64,000 nucleotides of DNA from Cephalotus follicularis (lineage: Eukaryota > Streptophyta > Magnoliopsida > Oxalidales > Cephalotaceae): the NCBI GenBank assembly GCA_001972305.1, contig BDDD01002923.1:65443-129442 (forward strand). The letters run 5' to 3'. Below the pieces are notes generated by a model. It saw nothing but the letters and a program-made list of their open reading frames with translations. It ran no database searches and was not told the origin of the DNA. Shown piece after piece: positions 1 to 10,430 of this stretch. Position numbers and translations under genes: made by a program. Each line of letters opens with the position of its first letter. Positions within the stretch are counted from its first letter, which is position 1.

Positions 1-402
1 GGCACCATAATGCCTAAAACAGTGATCAAACCTACCCCCTTGCACCTGTTTCTGTCAGCACTAAAATGCGTCTGATATTTGATATTACGCGTCGATGCTT
101 ACCCATAGCATTGATGCTTATATTGTTTTTAACTCATTAGCGTCGACGCTATCACATGGCATCCACGTTATGAGTGCATGTCTTTTACGTGCACAATTGC
201 ACTCCTTGGTGTCGAGGCTCTGACCTTAGGTGTCGATGCCTAAGGTTGTTTTCAACCTTTTTCCAATTCATATTATACCTTTAACAATCCTTACTCAATT
301 GGGTAACACTGGCAAATTGAAAATCCATCATTTCTCATCAATTATGATAATTCTGCAATGAGAATTTCAACAATGCATTTAATGGAAATTCCTGGCGTTA
401 CA
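1..402 (-). mobile_element. Ty3/gypsy LTR fragment, minus orientation
   Basis: The right edge reads ...GGAAATTCCTGGCGTTACA, the inverse of a Tekay/Del-like LTR start (TGTAACGCCAGGAATTTCC). It is closely similar to the start of the LTR at 1447. Immediately to the right, integrase coding sequence begins in mid-domain, so this is an LTR inserted into an older Ty3 integrase. Its left end lies outside the window. The right flank ACAAC (403-407) would be the target duplication, but the left copy cannot be seen. It carries a GCGTCGACGC palindrome cluster. Confidence 0.75.
89..242. repeat. Type A palindrome cluster (GCGTCGACGC)
   Basis: GCGTCGATGCTT lies at 89-100 and GCGTCGACGCT at 140-150, with diverged copies such as GCATTGATGCTT and GGTGTCGATGCC between and after them. 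Most differ from GCGTCGACGC by C-to-T or G-to-A changes at CpG positions. The cluster lies inside the LTR fragment at 1-402. Confidence 0.75.
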
Positions 403-1446
403 ACAACGCAGTGTGTGTTATCGTTGATAGACTCACAAAGGCATCTCATTTTCTACCTCCACTTGTTACTGATTCGACGAGCAAGTTGGCTCGAATATAT
501 ATAAAGGAGATTGTGAGAATGCATGGTGTTCCGATGAGCATTGTATGTGATAGGGACTCGATCTTTACTCCCAACTTTTGGAAGAGATTCCAGGCAGCCT
601 TTGGGAGGAAGCTGAACTTCAGCACAGCTTGCCACCCACACACAGATGGACAGTCAGAGCATACCATCCAGACCTTGGAGGATATGCTCCGAGCTTGTGT
701 GATCGATTTCGCTGGTACTTGGGAAGACTATATTCCCTTGATAGAGTTTTCATATAATAACAGTTATCACTCGAGTATCGGTAAGGCTCTGTACGAGGCT
801 CATTACAGAAGGTAGTGTAGGTCACCCATCTGTTGGGATGAGGTTGGCGAACGACCATTGCTTGGGTCGAATCTGGTTGAGGAGACTTTTGAGAAAGTCA
901 ATGTTATCAAGGAGAAATTGCTTGTACCTCAAAGTTTGCAGAATAGCTATGTTGATAGTGTGAAGAGAAGACCTTTAGCTTTTGATGTTGGAGGCCATGT
1001 GTTTTTGAAAGTATCTCCTTTGAAGGGTGTACAAAGGTTTTGGAAGAAGGGCAAGTTAGCTCCATGCTACATTGGACCCTTTGAGATTCTTGAGAGAGTT
1101 GGGCAGGTAGCATGCCAACTCGCCTTACCTCATGCACTGTAAAATATGCATGATGTCTTCCACGTATATATGTTGAGAGGATATATCCGAGATCCATCAC
1201 ATGTTTTTGATTATGACTCAGTTCCTGTGCAAGACGATCTTTCATGCGAGGAGTCACCGGTGAGGTTCCATGATTGGAAAACACATGTATTGAGGAATCA
1301 AACCATACCTACGGTGAAGATTCAATAGTAGTTCCATCGACCGGATATGGCAACCTGGGAACGGCAAGATGATATTCAAGATTGCTACCCTCACTTATTT
1401 TAGAAACATTATAATTCTAGGATGAATTCTTTGAAGGAGGGAGGAT
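403..1446 (+). pseudogene. Ty3/gypsy pol 3' end: integrase and chromodomain (fossil)
   Basis: The translation shows an integrase core (VIVDRLTKASHFLPP, then HGVPMSIVCDRD, and [20 protein letters not shown]), followed by the conserved C-terminal region around GHVFLKVSPLKGV and IGPFEILERVG. It ends in a chromodomain-like tail near 1345-1401 (ATWER...CYPHLF). This order is typical of plant chromoviruses. The part upstream of the integrase is cut off by the LTR at 1-402. The region is broken by a few changes and cannot encode a full integrase. A purine-rich tract follows directly and then the 3' LTR, so this is the 3' end of a plus-strand element. Confidence 0.9.
1432..1446 (+). other. Polypurine tract of the Ty3 element
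   Basis: The purine-rich run TGAAGGAGGGAGGAT directly precedes the LTR start TGTAATGCCC at 1447. This is the expected site for priming of plus-strand DNA synthesis in LTR retrotransposons. Confidence 0.7.
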
Positions 1447-1603
1447 TGTAATGCCCGGAATTTCCATCCAATGTATTATTGTAATTCTCAATGTAGTTTA
1501 TCTGGATTAATGAGAAAAGATGAATTTCTAAACTTATGATGTTGATTTTGGGGTAAAGCAATGTTAAAAGGTTGAATTGAAATTGAGTTGAGAAATTGGG
1601 CCA

Positions 1604-1733
1604 AAGCGTCGACGCCAAGGAGGGTAAACACGTGCGCTTAAGACATGACCCTAAGCGTCGACGCTAAGTGATAACGTCAACGCTCAGAAGCGAACGAGTT
1701 AAGCGTCGATGCCAATGGTTGGCGTCAACGCTT
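1604..1733. repeat. Type A palindrome cluster in LTR U3
   Basis: AAGCGTCGACGCC lies at 1604 and AAGCGTCGACGCT at 1653, followed by decayed copies (AACGTCAACGCT, AAGCGTCGATGCC, GGCGTCAACGCTT). It sits upstream of the purine-rich leader of this LTR. Confidence 0.8.
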
Positions 1734-2479
1734 AAAGGCGAATATCAGGCATGTTGAATCACTGACATAAAACGTGTTGAAGGGCAGGTATCCAGGCACT
1801 TTAACCTGTCAATGGAAACGTGTTGGACATGCTTGCATATCATAAGGCATGCGACGCCAGGAGGGAAGAAAAGAGAGGACACCTGTGTGCCATGCAGTGA
1901 GGGTAGGCAAGCGCCATGCATGTGCGGTAGATGAAGGAAGAAAGGGGGAGGAAATACACAACACCATAAATCGTGTCTTTCTTCTTCTCCTTCGTACGTT
2001 ACCTGGAAAGAAAGAAAAGAAGGGAAGAACAGAGAAAATCAGTGAAAGAATTTGTAGAGAGAATAGTGAGAAATCAGGAAAGAAAAGAGAGAGAGAACCT
2101 TAAACTTTCCATTGTTGGCCTGGTTTGAGCTTGGAAGCATTGGGAGCTTGGAGCCGAGCTTGGATTCGAAGTGACCAAACTAGACCTAGAAAATTGAAAA
2201 AGCTATTGTTCGGACAAAGAGAGGTGGAATTCCGGTTACTAACTTGGAATCAACAGGTAGAGATTATATACTTGCAAATTTGAGTTCAAAAATAGTGTTT
2301 GTTCATTCATGAAATGCATGAGTTTGTGGACTATGGATTGTTGCATGGTTGCTGCTATTTGTAAACTGGCCATGCATGTTGTATTCTGAGTGAATATCGA
2401 GCTAGATTGCATGTATGATTGTTGGATTCCATTGGTATAGTGTTGGAACGAAAAAGATGATGTTCTGGATTGTATAACC

Positions 2480-2900
2480 ATGGACGCTTACGATGGAAGC
2501 TTCGATGCTTTGACATGTTATGCGAAGAATGTATACTAGTTTAACCATAAATGTTGACGCCTATAGAACACGTGGACGCCCTGTTTCGAAAATGCGTACT
2601 GGTTGATGATAAACGTCGACGCCTAGAGAAAGCTTCGATGCCCTGTTCAGATAATGCGAAGATATGAATACGCGGACGTCGACGCCTGAGGTCCTACCTC
2701 AAAGCGTCGATGCCAAAGTGATAAGCGTCGACGCTCAAGGATCCTTACGTTGAAGCGTTGACACAGAAGACAATTGTTAACGCTTAGATTTCTGGTTAAA
2801 GCACTGACACTATGAAATTGAGCGTCGACACTTAGAGGACATAAGCGTCGATGGTTAGAGGACATAAGCATCAACACCTAGAAGATAAACGTTGATGCTT
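2480..2900. repeat. Type A palindrome cluster, about fifteen decayed copies
   Basis: Repeated variants of GCGTCGACGC fill this stretch, for example GCGTCGATGCC near 2704, GCGTCGACGCT near 2725, and GCGTCGACAC, GCGTCGATGG, GCATCAACAC and ACGTTGATGC starting at 2822, 2845, 2868 and 2889. Neighbouring copies are often 21-23 bp apart. It is a second cluster in the same LTR. Confidence 0.85.
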
Positions 2901-4084
2901 AAGCTACTGTTTTGGATGATTTCACCTGGATTGTGTACGTTGACCCCGAAATGACTATAGATGCATTTGAGCATATGTTTGCATTGCACTTTCCTATGGA
3001 TTGGATTATGGTATGGATTGAATTATGAACTGGATTGTTATTGCTTCTAAAATGTTTTACCATTTTAGGAAGTTGCATTCATGATTTATTATAAATCATC
3101 AATTTTACATAAAATGTTACTTTCAAAATTGGAATACATTTTCAAAGGATTGATACATATTTTGAATAAATATGTTGTGACAAGTATTTTATGACGCATA
3201 AACTACTTGAAAGAGGATAGTTATATATTTGAACAAATATATGTTTTTAAGTATTTATTTATATAAATTACTTGACTTGGATTGTGATTGGATTGTTGTC
3301 GGATTAGTCGTGGTGGTGTAGATGCCGCTGACACTAATGGCAGGGTTGGACTCTATGGGCCACGAGATGGCTGGAGGAACCCATGATGTTGGTTACTAGA
3401 CATAGTGCGAAGTAACATTGGATTGTGACCTGTTTCGAGTCGTCCGGAGACGGAACTGAAGTAAGGAGTTGGGTATCTGGGCTAGGAGATGGCGATGCCT
3501 TCGTGTATTGTTGGATTGTATGGTTTTAGCCACTTGGCATGGTTTCTCACCTATTGATAGATATACATATATAGATATATATGTATATATCGTTATATAC
3601 TATGTATTGCATCATGATGAATTCATTGCATGACATTCATTATCATTGACCCCAAATTTATTTATATCTTTCCTGCTTAGCCTGCAGTTTGGCTAACCCT
3701 ATCAAATTACAGATTGATGCGGTGGGATCGATATCGCTTGAGCGTGGGAAACCAAAGAGAAGATGGAATTATGTTTCCTTGAATAAATGTTAAATTGGAT
3801 AATGTATTGAGAGATGTTTAATTGGGTTTACTGTATGGACGAATTAATGTAATCGACTAAATATTGTTCTTGCTCCGTTTGAAGGAAATTAACAATGATG
3901 ATATTTTACTGTTGTAACATGTAGTATGAGATGCATGTTACGTGTTAATTCAGCATATGTTTAATGCTTCCGTAATTGTTTATATGATTGGAAAGTTTTA
4001 AATTTTCTCGAATAATTGTTAAGCTGAATATTTTATGTTAAATTGCCATGACCTAGGAGTTGTTATAGAAACGGGGTGTGACAG

Positions 4085-4231
4085 ATACGGAGTGCGAGTG
4101 TGATGACAAATCGTATGAGTTGTCATGCGAGGTATATACGGAGTGTGGCAGCGGTGACAAATCGTATGAGTAGACATGCTAGGTCTATACAGAGTGTGTT
4201 CGGCATGACAAACCGTATGAGTAGACTCCAC
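4085..4231. repeat. 51-bp minisatellite, about 2.8 units
   Basis: Units begin with ATACGGAGTG at 4085 and 4136 and with ATACAGAGTG at 4187. Each contains GACAAATCGTATGAGT or a close variant, and the spacing is exactly 51 bp. The array begins two bases after the LTR end at 4083. No coding role is apparent. Confidence 0.85.
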
Positions 4232-4616
4232 TGACTGCGTTGAAAACCATTTATTCACCAACGTTCTTACTCACCGACAATATGTTTGTGGATTTTAATC
4301 AGATAGAAAAAGTGTGTGTGCAGGCAGAACATTGAAGAACAAATCAAATATTCAAGGATTTTTATTAATGGAATTGAAGCAATACAATCTAGGATTTGTT
4401 CTTGCCCTAGAAACCTTAAAGGGTTAGCTAGAAAACATTAAAAATACACTACATCAACTCAAAGGGTGGCTACAAAGCTTGTCACTAGCTTGTACACATT
4501 TTTATGACCTGCCTTATAGTGTATTTATACTTACAAACTCATTAAAAACGGAAGTAAGATAACCTAGTTACAAAACTGGGAAAATATCTAAAACTTTCCA
4601 ATTCTACTGCTGTCGT

Positions 4617-4999
4617 AAACGTCGACACTTAAGTCTTGGGCGTCGAGGCTTTGGGTTTTTGAGTTGACGCTTTGGTACATTGAAGCGCTAACCGTCGACT
4701 CAAATGTAGCGTTATTTGAGCAAACTTGAGTGTTAAGCGTCGACGCTTAACTTGTGAAGGCAGGAGGTGTTGACGCTTTTTTGGTTGCACGTTAACGTTT
4801 AAGCTACTGTTTGATGTGTGCAATCTTGGCATTGACGTCTTAATCATGGCGTTGACGCCAAAACATTTAATTCCTAGCACGTTGACGCCAAATGGATTGG
4901 TGTTGATAAAAATCATGAAACTGTAGAATTGTTCCAACTGAAGTGCAAAGCGTCGACGCTTTCTTTGAAACCATCAGCGCTTAATAGTTATGCATCGAC
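4617..4999. repeat. Type A palindrome cluster
   Basis: AAACGTCGACACTTAAG near 4617, AAGCGTCGACGCTTAA near 4736 and AAAGCGTCGACGCTTT at 4948-4963 are the best copies. GGCGTTGACGCC, GGCATTGACG and similar decayed forms lie between them. Confidence 0.8.
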
Positions 5000-5127
5000 A
5001 CTTAGCTCTGTTTTCTGTAGAATTTTGCCAATCTTCGATCTTTTGATCTCCAATTCGCACCACTTTGAGTAGAATTCATGCACTTTAATCTTCTTGGCTT
5101 TGTACCTGAAAATCATCACAACAGAAC

Positions 5128-5361
5128 CAAAGTAGTCTATCCCAAGCATAAAAATATCACAAATAAATTATTAAAAACAACACATTTTTATGCTAAACAA
5201 ATACCCCCATACTTAGACTTTGCTTGTCCTTAAGCTAACAAAATGGAAAGATAAAACTAGAAAACAAAAACAAAAACTTAAAACATAATCAAAGTAGTGT
5301 ATCCGAAAGAATAAAAATATCACAAATAAATCATTAAAAACAACACAATTTTATGCTAAAC
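5128..5361. repeat. Pair of about 71-bp direct repeats
   Basis: 5128-5198 and 5290-5361 share CAAAGTAG, ATAAAAATATCACAAATAAA and TTATGCTAAAC in the same order with a few differences. The second copy abuts the copia LTR fragment at 5362. This may be a local duplication at the edge of an insertion. Confidence 0.75.
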
Positions 5362-5832
5362 ACCTCCCTTTGTGAGCATAAGGAGTTACTAGAAGTAAAA
5401 ACCAGAAAATCAGCTCTTCGTGGGAAGGAAGAACTTGGTGAAATTGGAGGCTGTTTTCTTGAGGAAAATGGCTGCTGATTTTTGAAGGCTAGGAGCAGAA
5501 GGTATTTGCATCTTGGAGTTGTTAGAAGCTTAAAGAATTCAAAGGAAGTCTACCCAAGCTTGTACCAACTAAGAGAAGGAGCCTCTATAGTTGGTATTGT
5601 CTCCTAAAACTCTCTTTGTAGCTTGATCATCATATAAGCATGTATATGTGATGTCTATTTGATTATGTGATGATGTGGGAGCTCCTTAGACCTGGAATTG
5701 ACAAGATTGGACCTGTTATAATAGTGGTGTTGATGGGTAGTCTTCCGCTGTGCCAAATAAGAAAATTTAAAATTGCACCTCTTAACACCCTATGTCCGAT
5801 TTTTACACTGGGGAGGAATATCAATTCCCAAT
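5362..5832 (+). mobile_element. 3' part of the copia 1 5' LTR
   Basis: This stretch is a diverged copy of 29405-29872. Both contain TTGTGAGCATAA, GAAAATCAGCTCT, TTGAAGGCTAGGAGCAGAAGG and CTTGATCATCATATAAGC in the same order. Both end ...TTCCCAA(C/T)A, the expected inverted-type end for a copia LTR starting TGTTAG. The left part of this LTR is missing or displaced by the sequence ending at 5361. Confidence 0.8.
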
Positions 5833-6515
5833 AGCGGTATAAGAGCATACCACATGAATCATATTGGAATTATGATGCGTTGGATGATGACTAGTTAGAA
5901 GTTTAATTAGAGGTGTGAGTTTTTTGGTTAAACTCAATCTTATAGTGCCATAGTGTAATTTTGGTGTTTTGAATGGTTTTGAGTGAAATTGGATGGAATT
6001 GAAAACTATTTGTATTGTTATCTAATTTAAATTAGCATTGGATGTTGATTTGACCATGTAGATGAGTTCTTTACAGGATTTTCCCAAAAGATGGAATGTG
6101 ATTCGGAGTTCGTTTGACTAGGTTCGTAGACATATGGAATTTTTGTGCACAACTTGGATTGTGCAGATTTTTCTGTACTTAATATGTGCAGGGTAGTGTT
6201 TAGTAGCTTGAGACGGTGGGAGCATTAGTGCTACCATGGTCTTGCTTCATGATACTCTTGCATGTAATCCTTGGTGAATGCCTTTGGTTTATACTTAATG
6301 GACAATGGTTGAAGAATGTAGGAATTGCATAGCCCATTTGGTTTGGACTTGTGTTTGGAACCTGCATAGTGCAGTTTGTGATTGCCATATGTTTGCAAAG
6401 TGCAGATATGTGGAATACCTTAAGTCAAAACATTGGGAAACCTGCAATTTTTGGCATAGTGTCATTCTACAGGAGTGTAAAGCGTCGACGTTTTTGGTTA
6501 AAGAGTCGACACTTA
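5833..6515 (+). other. Copia 1 leader, first part, with decayed primer-binding site
   Basis: GCGGTATAAGAGCATACC follows the LTR end directly and resembles the initiator-Met primer site TGGTATCAGAGC in a decayed state. The rest is AT-rich and noncoding. A GTGCAGATTTTT/TGTGCAGGG stretch is shared with the second copia leader near 35760-35800. The last 37 bases begin a type A palindrome cluster that resumes after the nested LTR. Confidence 0.6.
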
Positions 6516-7144
6516 TGTCACACACCGAATAGTGGAGAAACCCCCATGACCCGATGCGTGATATACCGTCCCTTCAATCTATGCAATCTCATATAAATCA
6601 TACTCCAAAAGTGCTATAAATATAGAACTTTAATCAACCGTGCTACATCAGCGGAATAATCAATTTCAATATATTCTAACTCTTATAATCTCCCAAAAAT
6701 CGGTCATGTAGTATCCATTTATCGGACCTATACCGCCTGTAAAATAAACCACAATTCATATGTTGGGCTTAGCCCTCAACAAACCACACTCCCATAGGAG
6801 GAAATCCATAAATATACAATACACATGTGGAGATAACCATTCAAATACCTCGAATGAAGAACTCATCCAAATCCAATACATCAACACACATATCTTAAGG
6901 ACTGCCACATGTTGGCAGGTCGATAACTGAAATAAAACATGTCTCTATATTGTCTCTTACAACTCATATATGTACAATCCATATACCTGACCTTAAGCAA
7001 GACCATATACAATATGGCTAACAAGATCTGCTATAGAAAACCCGTCCATCCCAGTCTATTTCACTGTAGTCCATCACTGGTGCCTAACTCATTCCATTAC
7101 AATGAAATGGTTCAGCGACATATAGTCGGGTAGGATATACTACA

Positions 7145-7227
7145 TGCCATGTAATGCGACAGTATAATAGTGTGCCGTGTGATGCAATAGTATAAAGTAT
7201 GCCGTGTGATGCAATAGTATAACAGTA
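7145..7227. repeat. 27-28-bp tandem repeat, three units
   Basis: Units start TGCCATGTAATGCGACAG (7145), TGCCGTGTGATGCAATAG (7173) and TGCCGTGTGATGCAATAG (7200), each followed by TATAA. The repeat lies inside the solo LTR at 6516-13210. Confidence 0.8.
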
Positions 7228-7947
7228 TATGCATGTTATATGCACGAATACCAATTGCGGACAACTTCGATATACCAACCGTCCCTAAGCGGGGCTATAC
7301 CTGGCTAGTCCTAATCACATCAAAGGCCATAGGCCTGCAGACACTCCGTAAAAAATCAGTAATCATACATAGGGACAAACAATCTGTAGGGTCAAGTACT
7401 TCCCTGCCTCTCCGGGTTGAGATAGTACCCCCACCGCCCATGCACCCTCTGTGCCATAGCCATGTGGAGCATAGGGTAACACCAGCCACATAATCCGTCT
7501 GTAATGATATTCCCCAAGGTACCACCCTTAATACTAGTCCTGAAGGTACTAGCCTGTAATAGAGATCTCTGCAAGCTATGCCATGTCTGTATGCATGACA
7601 TACCGTATCCATCAACAATGCGGTGATGCTCGAAATCACCCAAAAATGGAGGATTCCATATCTGTATAATATGTGGCCTACACCCATAATACTTTATGAC
7701 GAAAATGAAGATTATGAATGGGTTATCATGTTAGGTCTTAACAATAACAACCATCAATCATAATCGTATCGTACCCATAGCCCGTATCCGTGTAACCCTA
7801 GAAATGATAGGGACCTAATAAAAGGATCAAGTAGGATCCACATCCGTTAAAACAGTTTATAAAGCCATTTTCATAACCGTTTTCCGTAACTGTTTTTCGT
7901 AACCGTTTTTCGTAAACATTAGGTTGGTCCCTATCGAAGTTAATAAA

Positions 7948-8120
7948 ACAATGGAGAGGAAGTCCAACTAGAATATCCGCGTCCAGATGTTCCAGTGGAA
8001 CTATCCTAACAATTTTTGAAATCCATTTTGAAATCCATAAGACAATGGATAGGAAGTCAACCTAGGATGTCCGCATCCAGATATCCCAATGGAACTATCC
8101 TAACCATTTTGAAAACCATT
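7948..8120. repeat. 94-bp tandem duplication
   Basis: ACAATGGAGAGGAAGTC at 7948 and ACAATGGATAGGAAGTC at 8042 each begin a copy containing CCAGAT, TGGAACTATCCTAAC and a poly-T/ATCC run. The two copies are offset by 94 bp within the solo LTR. Confidence 0.75.
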
Positions 8121-8335
8121 TTTGTAAAACCCTTTGAACGTTTATAAAACCCTTTTATTGAACTTTCTTTAAAGATTTACTTGAAAGTAAATTTTGGAGA
8201 CCAAAAGTGTTAAACAAGGATTTCCATAGGCTACAAGGCCTTAGGGAGGCTATCTATGGAATACATTTTAAAATAAAACAGTTTGGAATTGAAAATCATG
8301 TAAAACAGTAAAGTTTGGCTGAAACAGGGCGTTAG

Positions 8336-8447
8336 GCGTTGACGCTATTGCGCTAGGCATCGACGCTATTGCTAGGTGTCGACGCTGTTGCGCTAAGCGT
8401 TGACACTTAGTGCCTAAGTGTTGAAGCTTTATGCTAGGTGCCAACAC
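8336..8447. repeat. Phased type A palindrome array, six copies
   Basis: Copies start at 8336 (GCGTTGACGC), 8357 (GCATCGACGC), 8376 (GTGTCGACGC), 8397 (GCGTTGACAC), 8418 (GTGTTGAAGC) and 8438 (GTGCCAACAC). The spacings are 21, 19, 21, 21 and 20 bp, close to two helical turns. Each copy is a TCGA-cored palindrome or a decayed version. Confidence 0.85.
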
Positions 8448-8746
8448 ATGCCGTTTTAGAAAGATAAGGCATTGACGGTGTAATATCCCGTTTTTCCGTA
8501 TAGAATTTTTGGGCTTTTCGATTTGTTTCGTGTGGGCTGCCGATTCTTTTTCGGTTTGTGGACTGCCCATTTTTCGGTTTGTTTTGCTTTTGGCTAGGCT
8601 AAGCGGGTTTTGGCATTAGCCTAGTGGGTTTTGATATTAACTCTATGATTAAATAAAACAATTTTTGGCTTTTTATTTACTTGTTAAAAACCATTTTCAG
8701 CATTGTAAAAACAAAAGAAACCCTATTTTGCATTAAAAAAAAATTC

Positions 8747-8815
8747 TTGTTTCTCTCCCTCCCTCTCTCTTTCTTTCTCTCTCTCTCTCTCTCTCTCTCG
8801 TTCTCTCTCCCCTCG
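8747..8815. repeat. CT-rich microsatellite in LTR
   Basis: A long pyrimidine run with a (CT)n core lies just downstream of the AT-rich U3 of the solo LTR. It probably belongs to the CT-rich early transcribed leader seen in related LTRs. Confidence 0.85.
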
Positions 8816-9719
8816 CACCCTCTGTCACCGGCGACGCCATCGATATGGCACCGACGAAGGCACCGGTCGAACCGCCACAGCCTCCTGAGTCCACCGCACC
8901 CAACCCCTGCACCGGCCGACGTCTCCACCGGCGTGCGCAATGTCTTCTCTTCCCGGATCTGTTTGGCGTCGATTCTCCCACTCTGGTGAATGGCACGACA
9001 AGGCAATCACATATTCGGCATCCTGGCAAAGAGAGGAAGCGAGCCCGACCGGCCTCGACCCTTGACGACGCCAGAAAAGCAGGTCAAAGGCGTTCGTTCC
9101 AGCCAAACGCGGCGGTTTCATGGCAAACGTGCCCCAGATATGTCATCCCCGGCCTCAAATGGTCCAGATCGGCACTTTTTGGTGACTGACAAGCGACGCG
9201 TGACAGTCACGCGCCGGCCAGCGGCGGCACGTGAGCCCATGCCCCGGCGACCCTCCGGCGAGAAATTTTTTTGGACAGTTTCCGACTCCGCTCTTCGCAT
9301 TGGTGTGATCCGTTCCAGTTCCGCGATGTGATTATGGCTCTGTGATCTGTTTCGACTGCTTTTGATAAACTCTGAACCCTTTTCCGTTAAATTCTGTTTT
9401 CGGTTAAATTATGTATTTATGTAATCGTTTTACGATATTATGAGCTGAACTAGTATTATGATTCGAAATTGGATGAATTGGACAAATTGGACTTACCTTA
9501 GCGAATTCGAAAATATGTTTAGATGAGACTTCTGCGAATTGGACGTATTAAACCTATTGATGTCTTATATGGTCATGATTAGTGTATAATGACCCATGAG
9601 TTGATGTCTGATTTTATTTCATGTCCTTATGAGAACGATTTTATTTCTGTTATATATTTGCAACAACCGATGAGTGGTCTAGAGAAGTCTCGATACATAT
9701 TCTCGAGGTTGTTTTGGTG

Positions 9720-10430
9720 ATTGCATGAGGTACGGATTTCTATCGTTCCTTGGCTATCTGGTTATCAAACTAAAATCAGTTTTATTCTATGATCTCGTTT
9801 TATAGACTTGGTTATGTTTTATTGTACGGATTCTTTGTTCTTGGCTAACTCCTTCGGTTTTACTGAAATGAATTCAATTATATTTTTGTATGGATAACTC
9901 TTTCTTTGATACCCTCCTACTGGTTTGTTAATGAATAGATTTCAGCTTTATCATTCGTTATTGTACAGATTCTCTTTGCTTTGGATTTCTCAGTCGGTTT
10001 TGTTTAAATGAATTCGGTTTTATCTGAATTTAATCTGTTGTTAAAATGTACGGATTTTTTGCTCTTTGGCTATCTGTTTTATTGGAACTATCTCGTTTCA
10101 CTTTTATATTTTTGTACGGATGTTTCGTTCCTTGATATCTCATTCGGTATTGTTGGGATAAATTCGGTTTTGTTTTAGTATATGAAGTACGGATTTCCTT
10201 CTTTCTTTGATATCCTTCTGATTTTATTTGAGATAATTTCAGATTCTGTATTTGGTATGAATTCCCTTTCTTGGCTATCCTTCTGATTTTATTTAAGATA
10301 ACTTCAGATTCTGTATTTGGTATGGATCTCATTTCTTGGTTATCATCGATCGGTTTTTGATTGAATAAAACCCGTTTTATTGCCTAATGGATATGTACGG
10401 ATTTTTTGTTCCTTGGCTATCTGACATTCG
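9720..10430. repeat. Degenerate tandem repeat of TACGGATT...TTGGCTATC units
   Basis: The phrase TACGGATT(T/C)(T/C)TT...CTTGGCTATC recurs with CTGATTTTATTT or CGGTTTT...GAATTC, roughly every 50-110 bp. The two best copies, around 10200-10270 and 10265-10330, share CTTCTGATTTTATTT and TTCAGATTCTGTATTTGGTA. The inverse counterpart is the tandem region near 46375-46590 of the LTR at 42862. Confidence 0.65.

Larger units (their letters stand above)
1447..4083 (+). mobile_element. 3' LTR of Ty3/gypsy element (2637 bp)
   Basis: It starts TGTAATGCCCGGAATTTCC right after the polypurine tract and ends ...CGGGGTGTGACA. The same end in inverse (TGTCACACCCCG) opens the minus-oriented LTRs at 29971 and 43098, so all three belong to one broad family. 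Inside are two type A palindrome clusters, a purine-rich likely transcript leader around 1985-2100, a box at 3676-3710 (CCTGCTTAGCCTGCAG then GGCTAACCC) and a TTCCG box near 3970. No credible coding sequence is seen. Confidence 0.85.
4232..5361 (-). mobile_element. Unassigned noncoding LTR-like stretch, probably minus orientation
   Basis: No coding domain is visible. Read on the minus strand it has a TATA-like run (GTATAAATACACTATAAGG, near 4518-4536) with a type A palindrome cluster on its upstream side. A stretch near 5200-5240 (CCCCCATACTTAGACTTTGC, then TTGTCC) resembles sequence often seen beside Ty3 Tat/Athila-type LTRs. No clear TG...CA ends were found, so the family is open. Confidence 0.4.

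Noticed and set aside
8681-9331. Overlapping open frames on both strands in a GC-rich stretch
   Set aside because: They lie inside a solo LTR, overlap in several frames and show low-complexity Ser/Leu or Arg/Glu runs from the CT microsatellite. No protein domain is recognisable.
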